Shown piece by piece: positions 47,491 through 59,383 of a stretch of 64,000 nt of DNA. This DNA is from Dreissena polymorpha (Eukaryota > Mollusca > Bivalvia > Myida > Dreissenidae), in assembly GCF_020536995.1 (NCBI RefSeq), contig NC_068357.1:62627221-62691220 (forward strand). Reading direction: 5' to 3'. Both the position numbers and the translations under genes were made by a program. Each line of letters begins with the position of its first letter. The first letter of the stretch is position 1. The notes beneath the pieces were generated by a model, which did not search any database, was not told the DNA's origin, and saw only the letters and a list, made by a program, of their open reading frames with translations.

Positions 47491-48780
47491 ATTATAACTA
47501 AACTTAATTTACCTTCTTGATTTTTGTGTTCCTTTATGAAGTTAGTTTTGCGGTATTCATATTGTCAGAATGTGTATAAATGAAGAAGGATTAAGGACTC
47601 ATTTTTAACTTTGGTCTTCAGATTATTTCTCAGATATCATGTTTATGAACTTATTGCGTTTTATTATCATGTTGCATATTTGAACATAGGTTCGATGTTT
47701 AAAAAAAAAGCAGTGATCAAGAGCAACTATTGTTGGACTGTTTGTCAATAAATCAGGTTAGCACACCATCAAATTTTGCATGCATACTTTTCTTTGACAT
47801 AAAAACCAAAATAAACAACACATTATGTTCAATTAACACCCATTCATCATAACTTACAACTCCTTTGAAATGTTCTAAGAAAAAAGCGGTAATTTTGTCA
47901 TATTTAATTACACATTATAATTGTCAGTCAAGTCAACACTTTCATTGGATATTATTTCATGTGCATATTAACAAGCAAAGTAAGGTACATAAATTAAAAT
48001 ATTTTGTGTTTTTTTTTAGATATGGTTATTCATGGATTCCGTGGTTGCGTAAATATATTTACATTACAGCCATTCCTGTCCCATTTTACCCTGCATTCCA
48101 GATCTCCCCCAGTCATCCACCCATTCATGTCAAGAACAGAGAATTTGTGATAGCCATAAATGTAATTATTGCTTGACCAGTTTGTATCCCTGCTCGAAAG
48201 CATGTCAGAGATGTGAAGTTGTGTATGTTTGTCTGTCCGTCTGTGTGAACTTGACATTATAACTTGAAACATAGTGAACAGGTCTGTTTATTTGTGTGGT
48301 ATTGCTTGTTGTTTATTTTAATCAATGACTCGAATATTTACTCCAAACGTTTGTTGTTGGAGTGTTATACATCCAAAATCAATAAATTAATCAAGAATAT
48401 AACAAGCAAGAGAAAATGTTTTATTTATGTCTGATGAATTTATTTTGTTGGTGTATTTTTGTTATTTTTGCCTTTATTTGCTGTAGGGTTTGCTTACAAA
48501 GAAAAGTATTGTGTACCATCATGTAGAGTTTTTTTAAGCTTATGTAATTCCATCAGAGATTGTGCTTGGAGTTAGAACGGCAAAGTTTTAGCTAGAGATC
48601 GGATGCTCTAGCATTGTTCAATTGGTTAATTAATTCATTATGAAGGAGTAATATTGTACCAATTAACAAATAAATGTTCCTTACTTTTGGAGATCACTTT
48701 CTTATCATGCATATGGTTTCTTATTAAAATACAAGGGGAATGGTAATACATGTCATTAATGGACTATTAAGTCCAACTTT
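47491..48780. other. Intergenic, nothing recognised
   Basis: AT-rich. A 103-codon frame at 47865-48176 has no recognisable domain. Confidence 0.5.
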
Positions 48781-49490
48781 ACGTAATGTGCTCAAAGTTA
48801 GCCGTCCTGATCATCTTTTGTCCATCGTCTTGTATCAACATTTACCCTGTGACCATTCAAGAGGCCGCTGATATCTTGACTCTTTGTTTTAATAATATCT
48901 TGGCTTCTGGGCAGTTGTAAAATATTCTGATGGCGGAAAGTTTTCTTTTTCCGAACTTAAGTTCTATTGATTCCTCAGATGAGTTCCAGAATGGTTCTGG
49001 TCCGTTGGAAAACATGGCTGCAAGGGGTGGGGCAGTTTTCCTGATGTGACTAAAGTGAATCCTAGTGAAAACTCTAAAAGCCTAATATTTTGTCCAACCT
49101 TCATGAAATTTCCAAAGCATGTAATTATATCTCAGCTGACCTTGAAAATGGTTCTTAAAAACACGGTTAGCCCTTTCCCACTTGGAGACAAAGTGAAAAT
49201 GGCTGTCTGTTCAGGTTTTATGCTGTTTGCTGCTCATCTTGGGGTTGGAAATGAAGCCTTTAAAACTTGAATCTAGTAAGAAAGGTCTTAAATCTTACTT
49301 TCTAAGAGACTACAAACTTGTCAAAATATGTATCTAAGTAGAAGGTTCAGAAATTGAGGAATTGTTGGAATAGAAAAGCAACAACAGAACCCACATTTAT
49401 TATACAAACATCTCAAAAGCTGCTTAGAACAGTTTAGTTCCTTTGGTTCTCAGATGAGCGACTAAGGACCTTTTGCTCTCTTGTTGTTAA
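48781..49490 (+). mobile_element. Old, diverged hairpin-led repeat of the 'AGCTCACCTGA' family
   Basis: Recognisable by 'CATCTTTTGTCCATCGTC', 'ACATGGCTGCAAGGGGTGGGG' (two related segments) and the 3' end CTCAGATGAGCGACTAAGG to CTCTCTTGTTG, parallel to 33105-33144. Confidence 0.7.
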
Positions 49491-50608
49491 TTGACATGTT
49501 CCCTTCACGATGTATTGTAAAGAGATCATAAATGAATGCATAAGAAATGCTAATTGATCAGGGTAACAATTGCTAGCATCCAACCCATAGCAATTTGAGA
49601 CGGACCTTGTGAGGAGAACATTACATGTTGTTTTCCTCTTTCAAAAACTGTCTTAAATTATTATGAGACTTAATATAAATCAAACATACGAGGTATAACT
49701 ATTTATTTTGTTGTTACGCTTGAGTTACTTCTTGGTTATACAGACTTGCCATGCTAGCTTGATTTTCATTTACAGCAGTAATTTGTATTTCTGTACAACA
49801 GAGCATAATTTTGTTCAATTTGTTATAAATGAGCGATGTTAGACTATAGCAACCTCCAAAATGTATCCATTGTTGGGGTGTGTGCTTATTTGAACTTAAT
49901 CATAAAGTGTAAAGTGTACATTGCTTGTATTACGTTTTATGTATAAAAAAAGCGATTTAATGAATACGATTGAAGAATTATAATTCAAATACTTGATTAC
50001 ATTCAGAACAAAAACAGAAACTTGGGACTTCAAACCCCTTTATAAATGTGTGGGCAGCATGTTATTTATTCAAACAGATTATCTTGCCACTTTGTTGAAT
50101 TAAATTTGTATGAAATTTTGTCATTTTTTAGCTTGAAGTAATTTGTTATGCAGACTGCCCCTGGAATCAATCAATTCATATTTTACGATATTGTTAATAA
50201 TGTTGACTTTTTGGACGCCAAAGCTGTTCTGCCATCTAATTGAGTTACTGCAGGATCTTAACTCGCTGTTTGTCATACTGTTTTTGCATGTTTTCAAACA
50301 GTACTTAGATGTGTGGGATTTCATAGGGCAAGATAACTGTTGAATAAAATATGTAACCATTTGTTTAACTGTTTTAGAAACTTGTAAACAACAAAGCACT
50401 CATAATAGCTATGGTAGTATTGGTCACAAGTAATTCTACTTAATTTGTTGTTGTACTAGACTGGCAGTCAGTTAGTCAGTTGATATTGTCAACGATTACT
50501 GTGAACAAATTTTGATGCAGTTTGTTACTGATTTAATTATTAACATTGTTATGTTTGATAGTTACTAGTTGCTCCTATTGTTCCAAACGTTCCGAAATAC
50601 AAAGGAAA
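49491..50608. other. Intergenic, nothing recognised
   Basis: AT-rich; no gene or clear repeat. Confidence 0.5.
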
Positions 50609-50960
50609 TAAACATGTTTTGCAGTTACTGTATCTGAAATATTAATGATGCTAATATCCGAGTTTGTTACTAACATTTGGTGAAAATCATTGAAGAAAAA
50701 AAATTAAAAAAGAGTTTTGTTAATACATTAGTGAAGAACTGTTTATGCGTTAATAACTTGTGATCTTAGATTATATGTGTTTGAAATGTTTATTTTACTG
50801 TTGGTAACTTTCAGAAATAGAAGTATACCTCGGGTTTGTTATATATATAAAGAAAACAAAAATTATGTATGTGTTATTTTTATATATCCCTATTTGTTTG
50901 TAATAGATTTATATACCATCCACTAACTATATAAACAAACTAAAGAATAAGTATAATTTG

Positions 50961-51940
50961 TAGGGATGGCATCAAATACCAATATCGATATTCGAATGTT
51001 CGCAAATTCATTCAATCGAATATTCGAATATTCGCATAAAACGGCTGGATTGATTTTACCTTGTTATGTAGTAATTTCCATTGGTTTGTAAGTTATATCC
51101 GTTTGCTAAATACGAGGCTGTTTATTAACGTTGCTTTCGAATAATTGTAACGCTGTCGACTAATACTATGACCGATACTGTGATCGGGCACAAATAGAAT
51201 GAAAAACATCGTGTCATAGAATTTTATTTTTTAATGATTCCACAGATTTGTAGCAGACCGCGCATATGCTAAACTAAGTTAACACACATTACACGTTGCG
51301 GTCTTCTTATCCACAGACCGTGTAAAGTATTCCATACTGCAGAAGGGGCTGGTGGCATTTTCAGATTTGAATTATGATTCCTTGATGATTGTTTAATTTA
51401 TATCATGTGTTACTTTTGAGTAATTCACATATTTTAATGTCTGTTCAAACTGTGATCACAAAAACTAAATTATTATTCGCAAGTAAATTGAAGCCCTTAA
51501 TTGGTACCTTATTGACAAACAACAGTTCGGGCCCTTTCTTACAGTAAGTATATTGCATTGCGCGATTTGAGTAATTCACACATTTTAATGGCTGTACATA
51601 CTGTGATCACAAAACTTAATTATTATTCGCCAGTCAATTGAAACCGTGAATTGGCACCCCATTGGCAAACAATAGTCGGGGCCTTTCTTAGAGTGTGTAT
51701 ATTGCATTGCGCAATCAACACTGATACGGGCCGCGTTATCAGTTTGACACGAAGAACGTCACATTAAACATGTTACTCCCAAGTGATTTCGGTTGCTTTT
51801 TAGTAAGCGGTTCACAGTTCATTAAATATTGGTGAAATTACGTTTGGAAAAAAATGCGAATATGCGAATATCATTTTTATTATTCGAATGCTGACCATTC
51901 AATCGAATATTCGATTATTCGAATAATTTTGCCATCCCTA
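50961..51940. mobile_element. Non-autonomous hAT-like element, 980 bp, with verified empty site
   Basis: TIRs TAGGGATGGC and GCCATCCCTA; 8-bp target duplication ATAATTTG (50953-50960, 51941-51948). Copy B of the segmental duplication has a single ATAATTTG (about 63510) at the same place. Inside both ends are clusters of ATTCGAATATTCG, and the body holds a 150-bp tandem pair (about 51415-51566, 51567-51716). No transposase is encoded. Confidence 0.95.
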
Positions 51941-52107
51941 ATAATTTGACAGCTTTAAGGAAACGGTTATATACTTATGGAAAATGAAAAAAATGTCCTC
52001 TTTCAGGTCATTGGCCGTATGCAAATGTGCCCAGCATTTCAAACAAACACAAAGCATGATCATGGCTCAAACACTCGAACTGCTCCTGATTTCTACACTA
52101 ATGTTAT

Positions 52108-52948
52108 GCCCCCCTTCGAAGAAGAGGGGGTAAATTGCTTTGCTCATGTCTGTCAGTCTGTCGGTCCGTCCACCAGGTGGTTGTCAGACGATAACTCAAG
52201 TACGCTTGGGCCTAGGATCATGAAACTTCAAAGGTACATTGATCATGACTCGCAGATGACCCCTATTGATTTTGAGGTCAAAGGTCAAGGTCACGGTGAC
52301 CAGAAATAGTAAAATGGTTTTTGAATGATAAATCAAGAACACATACGCCTAGGATCATGAAACTTCATGGGTAGATTGATCATGACTTGCAGATGACCCC
52401 TATTGATTTTGAGGTCACTAGGTCAAAGGTCAAGGTCACGGTGCCCCGAAATAGTAAAATGGTTTCCGGATGGTAAGTCAATAACGCATACGCCTAGGAT
52501 CATGAAACTTCATGGGTAGATTGATCATGACTCGCAGATGACCCCTATTGATTTTAAGGTCACAAGGTCAAGGTCACGGTGACCCGAAATAGTAAAATGG
52601 TTTTCGGATGATAACTCAAGAACGCATACGCCTAGGATCATGAAACTTCATAGGTAGATTGATCATGACTTGCAGATGACCCCTTTTGATTTTGAGGTCA
52701 CAAGGTCAAAGGTCACGGTGACCCGAAATAGTAAAATGATTTTCGGATGATTACTCAAGAACGCTTTTGCCTAGGAACATGAAACTTCATAGGTACATTG
52801 ATCGTGACCCGCAGATGACCCCTATTGATTTTCAGGTCACTAGGTCAAAGGTCAAGGTCACAGTGACAAAAATCGTATTTAGACAATGGCTGCCACTACA
52901 ATGGACAGCCTATATGGGGGGCATGCATGTTTTACAAACAGCCCTTGT
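52108..52948 (+). mobile_element. Hairpin-led repeat, 'GCCCCCCTTCGAAGAAG' family, with empty site
   Basis: Starts GCCCCCCTTCGAAGAAGAGG, contains five units of about 150 bp (each with 'ACGCCTAGGATCATGAAAC', 'GCAGATGACCCCTATTGAT' and AGGTCA-rich text) and ends ACAGCCCTTGT. Copy B lacks it, which fixes the ends to within a few bases. TTAT is present on both sides (52104-52107, 52949-52952), a possible 4-bp duplication. Confidence 0.88.
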
Positions 52949-53179
52949 TTATTTAATCTCTCATTTAATACTTGAAAAACCATATGCTCTTGAATAACTG
53001 GCTCACCTTTAATATCAAATACAGTAACTGGCGCATTGGCTCATTCAAAGTAGTCGCGAAGATAACTTTCATACAATAATACGCATGAAAATGTAACGAG
53101 CTCACCAATGCTTATTTTCTCACTGCTAAACAATTGTGCTTTTAGTTTGACACTTCACTTTATCCAATTGAAATAAGTC

Positions 53180-53815
53180 TTGATGCATATACAATTAAAA
53201 TAAGAAGACAAATTGAATTGCAGTTCTTGCTGCATAAACAATTAAAGTAAGCAGATTAATTAAATTGCAGTTCTCGATGCATATAGAATTTAAGTGGGCA
53301 GACGAATTGAATTGGAGTTTTTGCTGTATATTCAATTTAAGAGAGCAGACAAATTGAATTGCAGTTCTTTCTGCATATACAGTTAAAGTTAGCAGACAAA
53401 TTGAATTGCAGTTCTTTCTGCATATACAGTTAAAGTTAGCAGATAAATTGAAGTGCAGTTCTTGCAGAATATACAATTTAAGCGCGCAGACAAATTGAAT
53501 AGCAGTTCTTGCTGCATTTAAAATTTAAGCAGGCAGACAAAGTAAATTGCAGTTCTTGCTGCATATACAGTTAAAGTAAGCAGACAAATTGAATTGCAGT
53601 TCTTTCTGCATATACAGTTAAAGTTAGCAGATGGTTGTTCTTGCAGAATATACAATTTAAGTGCGCAGACAAATTGAATAGCAGTTCTAGCTGCATTTAA
53701 AATTTAAGCAGGCAGACAAAGTAAATTGCAGTTCTTGCTGCATATACAGTTAAAGTAAGCAGACAAATTTAATTGCAGTTCATGCTGCATATACAATATG
53801 AATAAGCAGACGAAT
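53180..53815. repeat. 47-bp tandem repeat, about 13 units
   Basis: Consensus GCATATACAGTTAAAGTTAG then CAGACAAATTGAATTGCAGT then TCTTTCT; period 47 measured between 53371 and 53418. Some stretches repeat as multi-unit blocks. The same array starts at 63886 and runs to the window end. Confidence 0.92.
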
Positions 53816-53820
53816 TGAAT

Positions 53821-55184
53821 TTTAAAGGAATTCAAAGGATGCAAAGGTGACAATATGGTTTACTTGAGGTTTAACAAAACCTGCACAGAAACATTACTTG
53901 AAACCCATGCAATGGTGAACTGATTGATCAACAAGTTTTCAAAGTTGGTTTGTCATACTTAATCTGGCAAAAACTGAAACAAAAATTTAGCATGTTGCAA
54001 CAAGACTGGTTGCTAAGTGCTTTCATGCATGTAATAGTTTTTAATTTGTTCTGCAGAGAAAACCAGCACTGGCCTAGAACTTTTGTCCGTGCAATATCAT
54101 AATTAAATGACAGTGTAACAAGCCAATGTCCTAATATGTATTAGCTGAGCCTTTCACAGGAATATTTATTTGATTATGTAAATATCATATTAACCATCCA
54201 TTAACGACAGCAACCTAGAAGAAATTAAGCTAAATTTCTTGAGTATGTTTTCTGCCCAGAATCTTGTGAACCACTCCAACTTTCATATAAACATGAAGAA
54301 CTGTCAAGGCAATATGTTATTATCTTGTTATAAAGAAGGTTTTAACCTCCTTATGACATGGACTTTTGTTGTGTTCAAAACATAAATTATAAAAAGTGCC
54401 TATTTTGAAATTTAGCCTCCAATTCAAACACAGATCCTATGAAGCTTGTAACTAATAATTTTTACTTACACGGTTAGTCCCTGCACGGCAAAAAGAGATG
54501 ATTCTATTGCAATATAATATTGCCCCGTTTGTGCAAAGAGCAACCATGTGCCTTCTAATTTCAATGTCACATGGTACCTGTTTGCATCCAGGGGTCGATA
54601 TTATGTTTTGATTATCATGTAAGTAAAGACAACTCTGCCACACTGTGACAGTGATGATAGCATTATTGTGTTGTTCTTAATTGTACATCAGTAAGAATTG
54701 ATCACACATTCCACTTAATTAAAATCCACTGGGAACCAAGATGCCCATGGTGGCCTCTATCACTCGACTGGTAACAACATTGTTATTGACTGTAACCACA
54801 GGCACTGAGAATATCTGGCAGTTGACCTCAAAAAAATTACTGTAAGTTTCAAGAGCATTGGTTTAGTGGTTTCGCAGACGTCATTTAAGCATATACCTTA
54901 AAATATTAATAAATGTCAGCACTGATGACCTATCTGACATTTTGGTTGAAAGGAACATGTATGTGTGAATATTTCAGCAACTTGAATAAAAAGCAAATCC
55001 CTTGAACATGAAAAAAATATCATTTAATAATTTAACTATAATAAATACTAAATGTAAAATTATAAACACATGACATTAACTATTTAAAATTCTACCATTT
55101 CTGTATTTTACAAATTTATATAACTAGTGCATAATGCAGTTCAAGATTGCCTTATCCAAACTGAAGTAAACAATAGCTGTCTCC
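53821..55184. other. Intergenic, with one short inverted repeat
   Basis: No gene seen. 54515-54600 is the reverse copy of 35735-35815. Confidence 0.5.
54515..54600. repeat. Short inverted repeat family, copy 2
   Basis: Reverse complement of 35735-35815: GTGCCTTCTAATTTCAATGT and CACATGGTACCTGTTTGCA. Confidence 0.75.
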
Positions 55185-55468
55185 ATAGGATGACATATGC
55201 CCCCAATAAGCGCTTCGATAGAAATTATGAGCATTTTTCGAAACTTAAACGCATTTTTCGAAACCTAAACGCGGACCCTAAGGTCAAGGGGGTCAAAATT
55301 TGTGTGCATATGGAAAGGCCTTGTCCATATACACATGGATACCAAATGTGAATGTTACATCTGAAGCGACATACAAGTTATGAGCATTTTTCGAAACTTA
55401 AAGCAAAATGTGACGGACAGATAGACAGTGCGATCACTATATATGCCCTCCATTGGGGGCATAAAAAT
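55185..55468 (-). mobile_element. Hairpin-led repeat, 'TATGCCCCC' family, minus strand
   Basis: On the minus strand it starts TTATGCCCCCAATGGAGGGC, a stem-loop, followed by TCTATCTGTCCGTCAC. It has repeated GCATTTTTCGAAAC segments and 'AGCGCTT...GGGGGCATATGTCATCC' near the end. A related end occurs at 62903-62950. Confidence 0.65.
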
Positions 55469-55749
55469 TAATATTAATGAGAGCATGTGTTGTGTGTACC
55501 AGGGAGGTAAATGATGGATTATAAAACGACTGAAAACTTTAAGAGTTTGTTCCCTTAAATGTAATGTTAAACCTGAAAAAGGTGTATTTTCAAGGAAATT
55601 ATGTTTTTGGTAACAAATAGGAGCATCAAATGTAAGTGTATTATGCTTTATAAGGGGCAGCAAAGATAAAAAAATTCTAAATATAGTGATGAGCAGCAAA
55701 CAGTTATATTCCCTTGATATCTTGCAAACATTTGTCACATATCTTCTCG

Positions 55750-56058
55750 AAAAAGTGCACTAAATGCGCATTTAATGCACATTTAATGCGCATTAAATGC
55801 ACATTTAATGCGCATTAAATGCGCATGTTATTGGCGCCGTATTTTTTGCTTAACAAGTGCATTTTATTCTGTAAAAAAAAACTTTTTACTAGTGTGTTTA
55901 TACATATAAGTGTATTTTATTCCATGAAATATTACACGTGTGTTTATTATGATAATAAGTGCGCTTTCATTTATTTTTAAGCACAATTATACGCGTGAGT
56001 GTATTTTAAGACATACAAATAATACACTTCATGGTCAAAGTAAATTTTTTAAAGCGCA
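55750..56058. repeat. AATGCGCATT / AGTGCATTTTATT palindromic cluster, left part
   Basis: 55760-55832 alternates TTAATGCGCATTAAATGCAC in short palindromes. Beyond it are spaced AAGTGCATTTTATT or AAGTGTATTTTATT motifs at about 30-60 bp. Confidence 0.75.
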
Positions 56059-56575
56059 TTAAAGGGATCTTTTCACGGTTTGGTAAAATGACAAAATTGA
56101 AAAAAGTTGTTTCAGATTCCCAAATTTTCGATTTAGTTATGATATTTGTGAGGAAACAGTATTACTGAACATTTACCATAGTCCAATATAGCCATTATAT
56201 GTATATTTTGACGATTTCAGAAACTTAAAAATAATAAAGCGTTGCAACGCGAAACAATTGAATAATTTGGAGAGTTCTGTTGTTGTTTAAATTTACGAAA
56301 CTACGAAGATTGCTTATATTAGGTATAAAATACTAGTGCTGCGTGTACTCGGCGGAATAGCCGAGAGGGCTAATGCGTTTTAACTTCAGACTAACTCCAG
56401 GACTCCGGGGTCACTGGTTCGAGCCCTGCTACCGGCTTCTTTTTTTTTCCTTGTTTTAATTTTATTCTTGATTTTTTTACTGGAGCTTTTAAGATCCAAT
56501 GTTTACATTTATCAATATAAAGCATTTAATGACAAACTTCAAAATATGCCAAAATCTGTGAAAAGGCCTCTTTAA
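56059..56575 (+). mobile_element. TIR element with internal tRNA-like core, copy 3
   Basis: 517 bp. Edges TTAAAGGGATCTTTTCACGG and CTGTGAAAAGGCCTCTTTAA. A box TAGCCGAGAGG (56358-56368), B box GGTTCGAGCCC (56416-56426). It sits inside the TGCACT cluster. Confidence 0.87.
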
Positions 56576-56840
56576 TGTTGCTCAATTATACCTAAAAATT
56601 TAAATATGCACAAAAAATGCACTTCATTAAAAAATGCACTTATTGCATAAAAAGATGCACTTTGTATACAGAAGATACACTAAAAGTACAGTAAAATACA
56701 CTTAAAGATAATGAAAATACAGAAAAAATGCACTTTAGTGCACTTAAATATGAAAAAAAGTGCAGAAAAAATACACTTTTCAATAAAAAGGAAGAAAAAA
56801 TACACGCGTATTTTGTTAAAAGTGCATTTTATTTTGAGAA
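56576..56840. repeat. AATGCACTT / TGCACTT cluster, right part
   Basis: Short A-rich repeats each carrying ATGCACTT or ATACACTT, in the opposite orientation to most of the left part. Confidence 0.7.
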
Positions 56841-57500
56841 GGAATTCAATTTGTCGGACAAATTCTAGTACACAATTATACTTACATGTACAGAGTATTA
56901 TGTCATATCTATTTGAAAAACCACACCCTGCACAAAATACAGTCGTTTGTATTCATTATATTTAAACAAAATTATTTCTTCTTTGTATATTCAATTGATA
57001 AAAAAACTAAAATGGATGTCTATTCTAAGTGTGCTGTCTTCTTGTACCCTCAAATTATCTATTGAAAAGACCTCTAGAGTGTTAACAAGGCAAATGTTGA
57101 CGCTGCACAAGGCACGACACATGACGGACTAAAGGCAAAACAAAAGCTCACCATGAGCACATTGCGCTCAGGTGAGCTAAAAATAACATAACTTGAACAA
57201 AGACCTATACAAACAAAGGGATGAGCAACCTCATGATATGCGGTTTAAAAGCGCAAAATAAACAGGTGCCCGAGATTTGATAATATTGATTGATTGAACT
57301 ATTACTGTATCGGCCATGCGACTAAGTATGTGATATCGATAGCGAGCGATTTCACTCATTTATGGTGTTTTTTGATTCTTAATATTCAACTTTTGTTGTT
57401 TAATAAACAAATACATATTCGTTCATTGTTGAGTTGTTTGTCTTGTAAAAAATTAATTAGTCTTAAAGTCCCAGTTAGCAGAATAGATCCTTGTTTTGGA
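56841..57500. other. Intergenic, with a hairpin remnant at 57140-57180
   Basis: AAGCTCACCATGAGCACATTGCGCTCAGGTGAGCT-type stem-loop (minus-strand start of the AGCTCACCTGA family) at 57147-57178, with no body attached. Confidence 0.55.
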
Positions 57501-57912
57501 CACAGGTGGAAGTAACGTACCTTGGATAGTATTTTTTTTAGGAGCCCAATATATTCAAATAAAGATATTAAATCATGTTTAATGAGAAAAAAATTGACAA
57601 AGAGCCATGAAAAAATACCCACCCTCTGATATTGGAATCATAACTTTTTTGGAAAGGTTGTCCAATTGCCCATAGGAGGATCAAGGGATGCTTTGGATTG
57701 AAGCTATTTTTGACATTTTTGCGGCCCGCGAAGACAGGTCTATAATAAAGTCTAGTTAATGACCTTGTTATGATTCCAATATCAGAGGGTGTGTGTTTTT
57801 TTCATGGCTCTTTGTCAATTTTTTTCTCATTAAACATGATTTTATATATTTATTTGAATATATTGGGCTCCTAAAAAAAAATACTGTCCAAGGTACGTTA
57901 CTTCCACCTGTG
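57501..57912. mobile_element. Non-autonomous hAT-like MITE, 412 bp, long TIRs
   Basis: Ends CACAGGTGGAAGTAACGTAC and its complement. TIRs of about 145 bp run to TCTGATATTGGAATCATAAC. Flanked by an 8-bp duplication GTTTTGGA (57493-57500, 57913-57920). The centre includes GCGGCCCGCGAAGAC. Confidence 0.9.
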
Positions 57913-58317
57913 GTTTTGGATATAAATCGTATAGCGAGAAATAAACTTTACGTAAATTCATTGAAATATATTTTTTATGGAGGTTGACATAGAAAACCTG
58001 GTAAAATTCAGTTTTGAAATATATAAATGATCATAAATACCTGCAATAGGTGTAAATCATTGCAGCGTCGCAGTTATGCAAATTATATCTATATTTAGCT
58101 TTCGCTAAACATTATTAGCATATGGAAGATAGATACTTAGATTTAGAGAAAACGTAGCCTTGAAACTCAGTTTCCGTCTGTAACTGATGTATTTGCATTT
58201 GTTCTTACCTTCTCTCCGCTAAATTCGCCTGTATCCGCAATCTTGTTTGTTTAGGTTTGAATTAACGTGTTTTTTCAATGTTATTTTAATTTATTTTGGT
58301 ATGTGTGATTTGTTTAT

Positions 58318-58452
58318 GCAATAATAGCGAAAATACACAATTTCTCGGACATGATCATCTGCGGGCGCTCTCAAAATCCTGCGCACTCGGGCAGGAACGG
58401 ATTTTTCGAGCGCCCGCAGATGATCATGCCCTCGAAAACGTGTATTATCCCT
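58318..58452. repeat. Hairpin MITE-like inverted repeat
   Basis: Arms ATGATCATCTGCGGGCGCTC and GAGCGCCCGCAGATGATCAT with outer TCGGAC/TTCTCG extensions; loop about 30 bp. Strongly GC-rich against its surroundings. Confidence 0.85.
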
Positions 58453-58533
58453 ATAAAATAATGTTAGTCATAGCATTCATTGTTGTATCAAAAAAATTAA
58501 AGAAAATAATTTTTTAAATCCATAGCATGTGAA

Positions 58534-59383
58534 ACAAGATGTGTTTGTGAAACACTATGTCCCCGTTTATGACGTTTTACCTTGGAGGATGACCTTGACC
58601 TTGACCCTTCACCACTCAAAATGTGCAGCTCCATGAGATACACATGCATGTCAAATCTTAAATTGCTAGCTTCAATATTGCAGAAGTGACATTACATGAG
58701 CAATTTTGACCCATATATTTGACCTTGAAGGATGACCTTGACCTTTCACCACTCAAAATGTGCAGCTCCATGAGGTACACATGCATGCCAAATATAAAGT
58801 TGCTATCTTGAATATTGCAAAAGTACTCATCAAATGAGCGATTTTGGCCACATATATTTGACCTCTGACCTTGAAGGATGATCTTGACCTTTACCTTTCA
58901 CCACTCAAAATGTGCAGCTCCATGAGATACACATGCATGCCAAATATCAAGTTGCTATCTTGAATATTGAAATATTGCAAAAGTGTACATTAAATGAGCG
59001 ATTTTGACCCATATATTTGACCTTTGACCTGGAAGGATGACCTTGACCTTGACCTTTCACCACTCAAAATGTGCAGCTCCATGAGCATGCCAAATATCAA
59101 GTTGCTATCTTGAATATTGAAATATATTCAAAAGTGTACATTAAATGAGCGATTTTGACCCATATATTTGACCTTTGACCTTGAAGGATGACCTTGACCT
59201 TTCACCACTCAAAATGTGCAGCTCCATGAGATACATATGCATGCCAAATATCAAGTTGCTATCTTCAATATTGCAAAAGTTATTGCAAATGTTAAAGTTG
59301 GCGCAAACCAACCAACAGACCAACCAACAGACCAACAGACAGGGCAAAAACAATATGTCCCCAACTACTATAGTGGGGGACAT
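58534..59383 (-). mobile_element. Hairpin-led repeat, 'GTCCCC..ACTATAGTGGGGGAC' family, long copy
   Basis: On the minus strand it starts with the stem-loop at 59356-59382, then CTGTCTGTTGG text. Five internal units follow of about 120-150 bp (each with 'CATGGAGCTGCACATTTTGA', GAGTGGTGAAAGGTCAAGG), ending in CATCTTGT. The sister at 44830 has a single unit, so unit number varies. Many TGACCTTGA sites (TCAAGGTCA on the minus strand). Confidence 0.87.

Larger units (their letters stand above)
50609..53820. repeat. Segmental duplication, copy A (with two later insertions)
   Basis: Collinear with 63173-64000: both begin TAAACATGTTTTGCAGTTAC, share 'CAAATGTGCCCAGCATTTC' and 'GGCGCATTGGCTCATTC', and enter the same 47-bp satellite. 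Copy A is interrupted by 50961-51940 and 52108-52948, both absent from copy B. Confidence 0.9.

Noticed and set aside
55355-55738. 127-codon minus-strand frame
   Set aside because: Overlaps a hairpin-led repeat and shows no domain.
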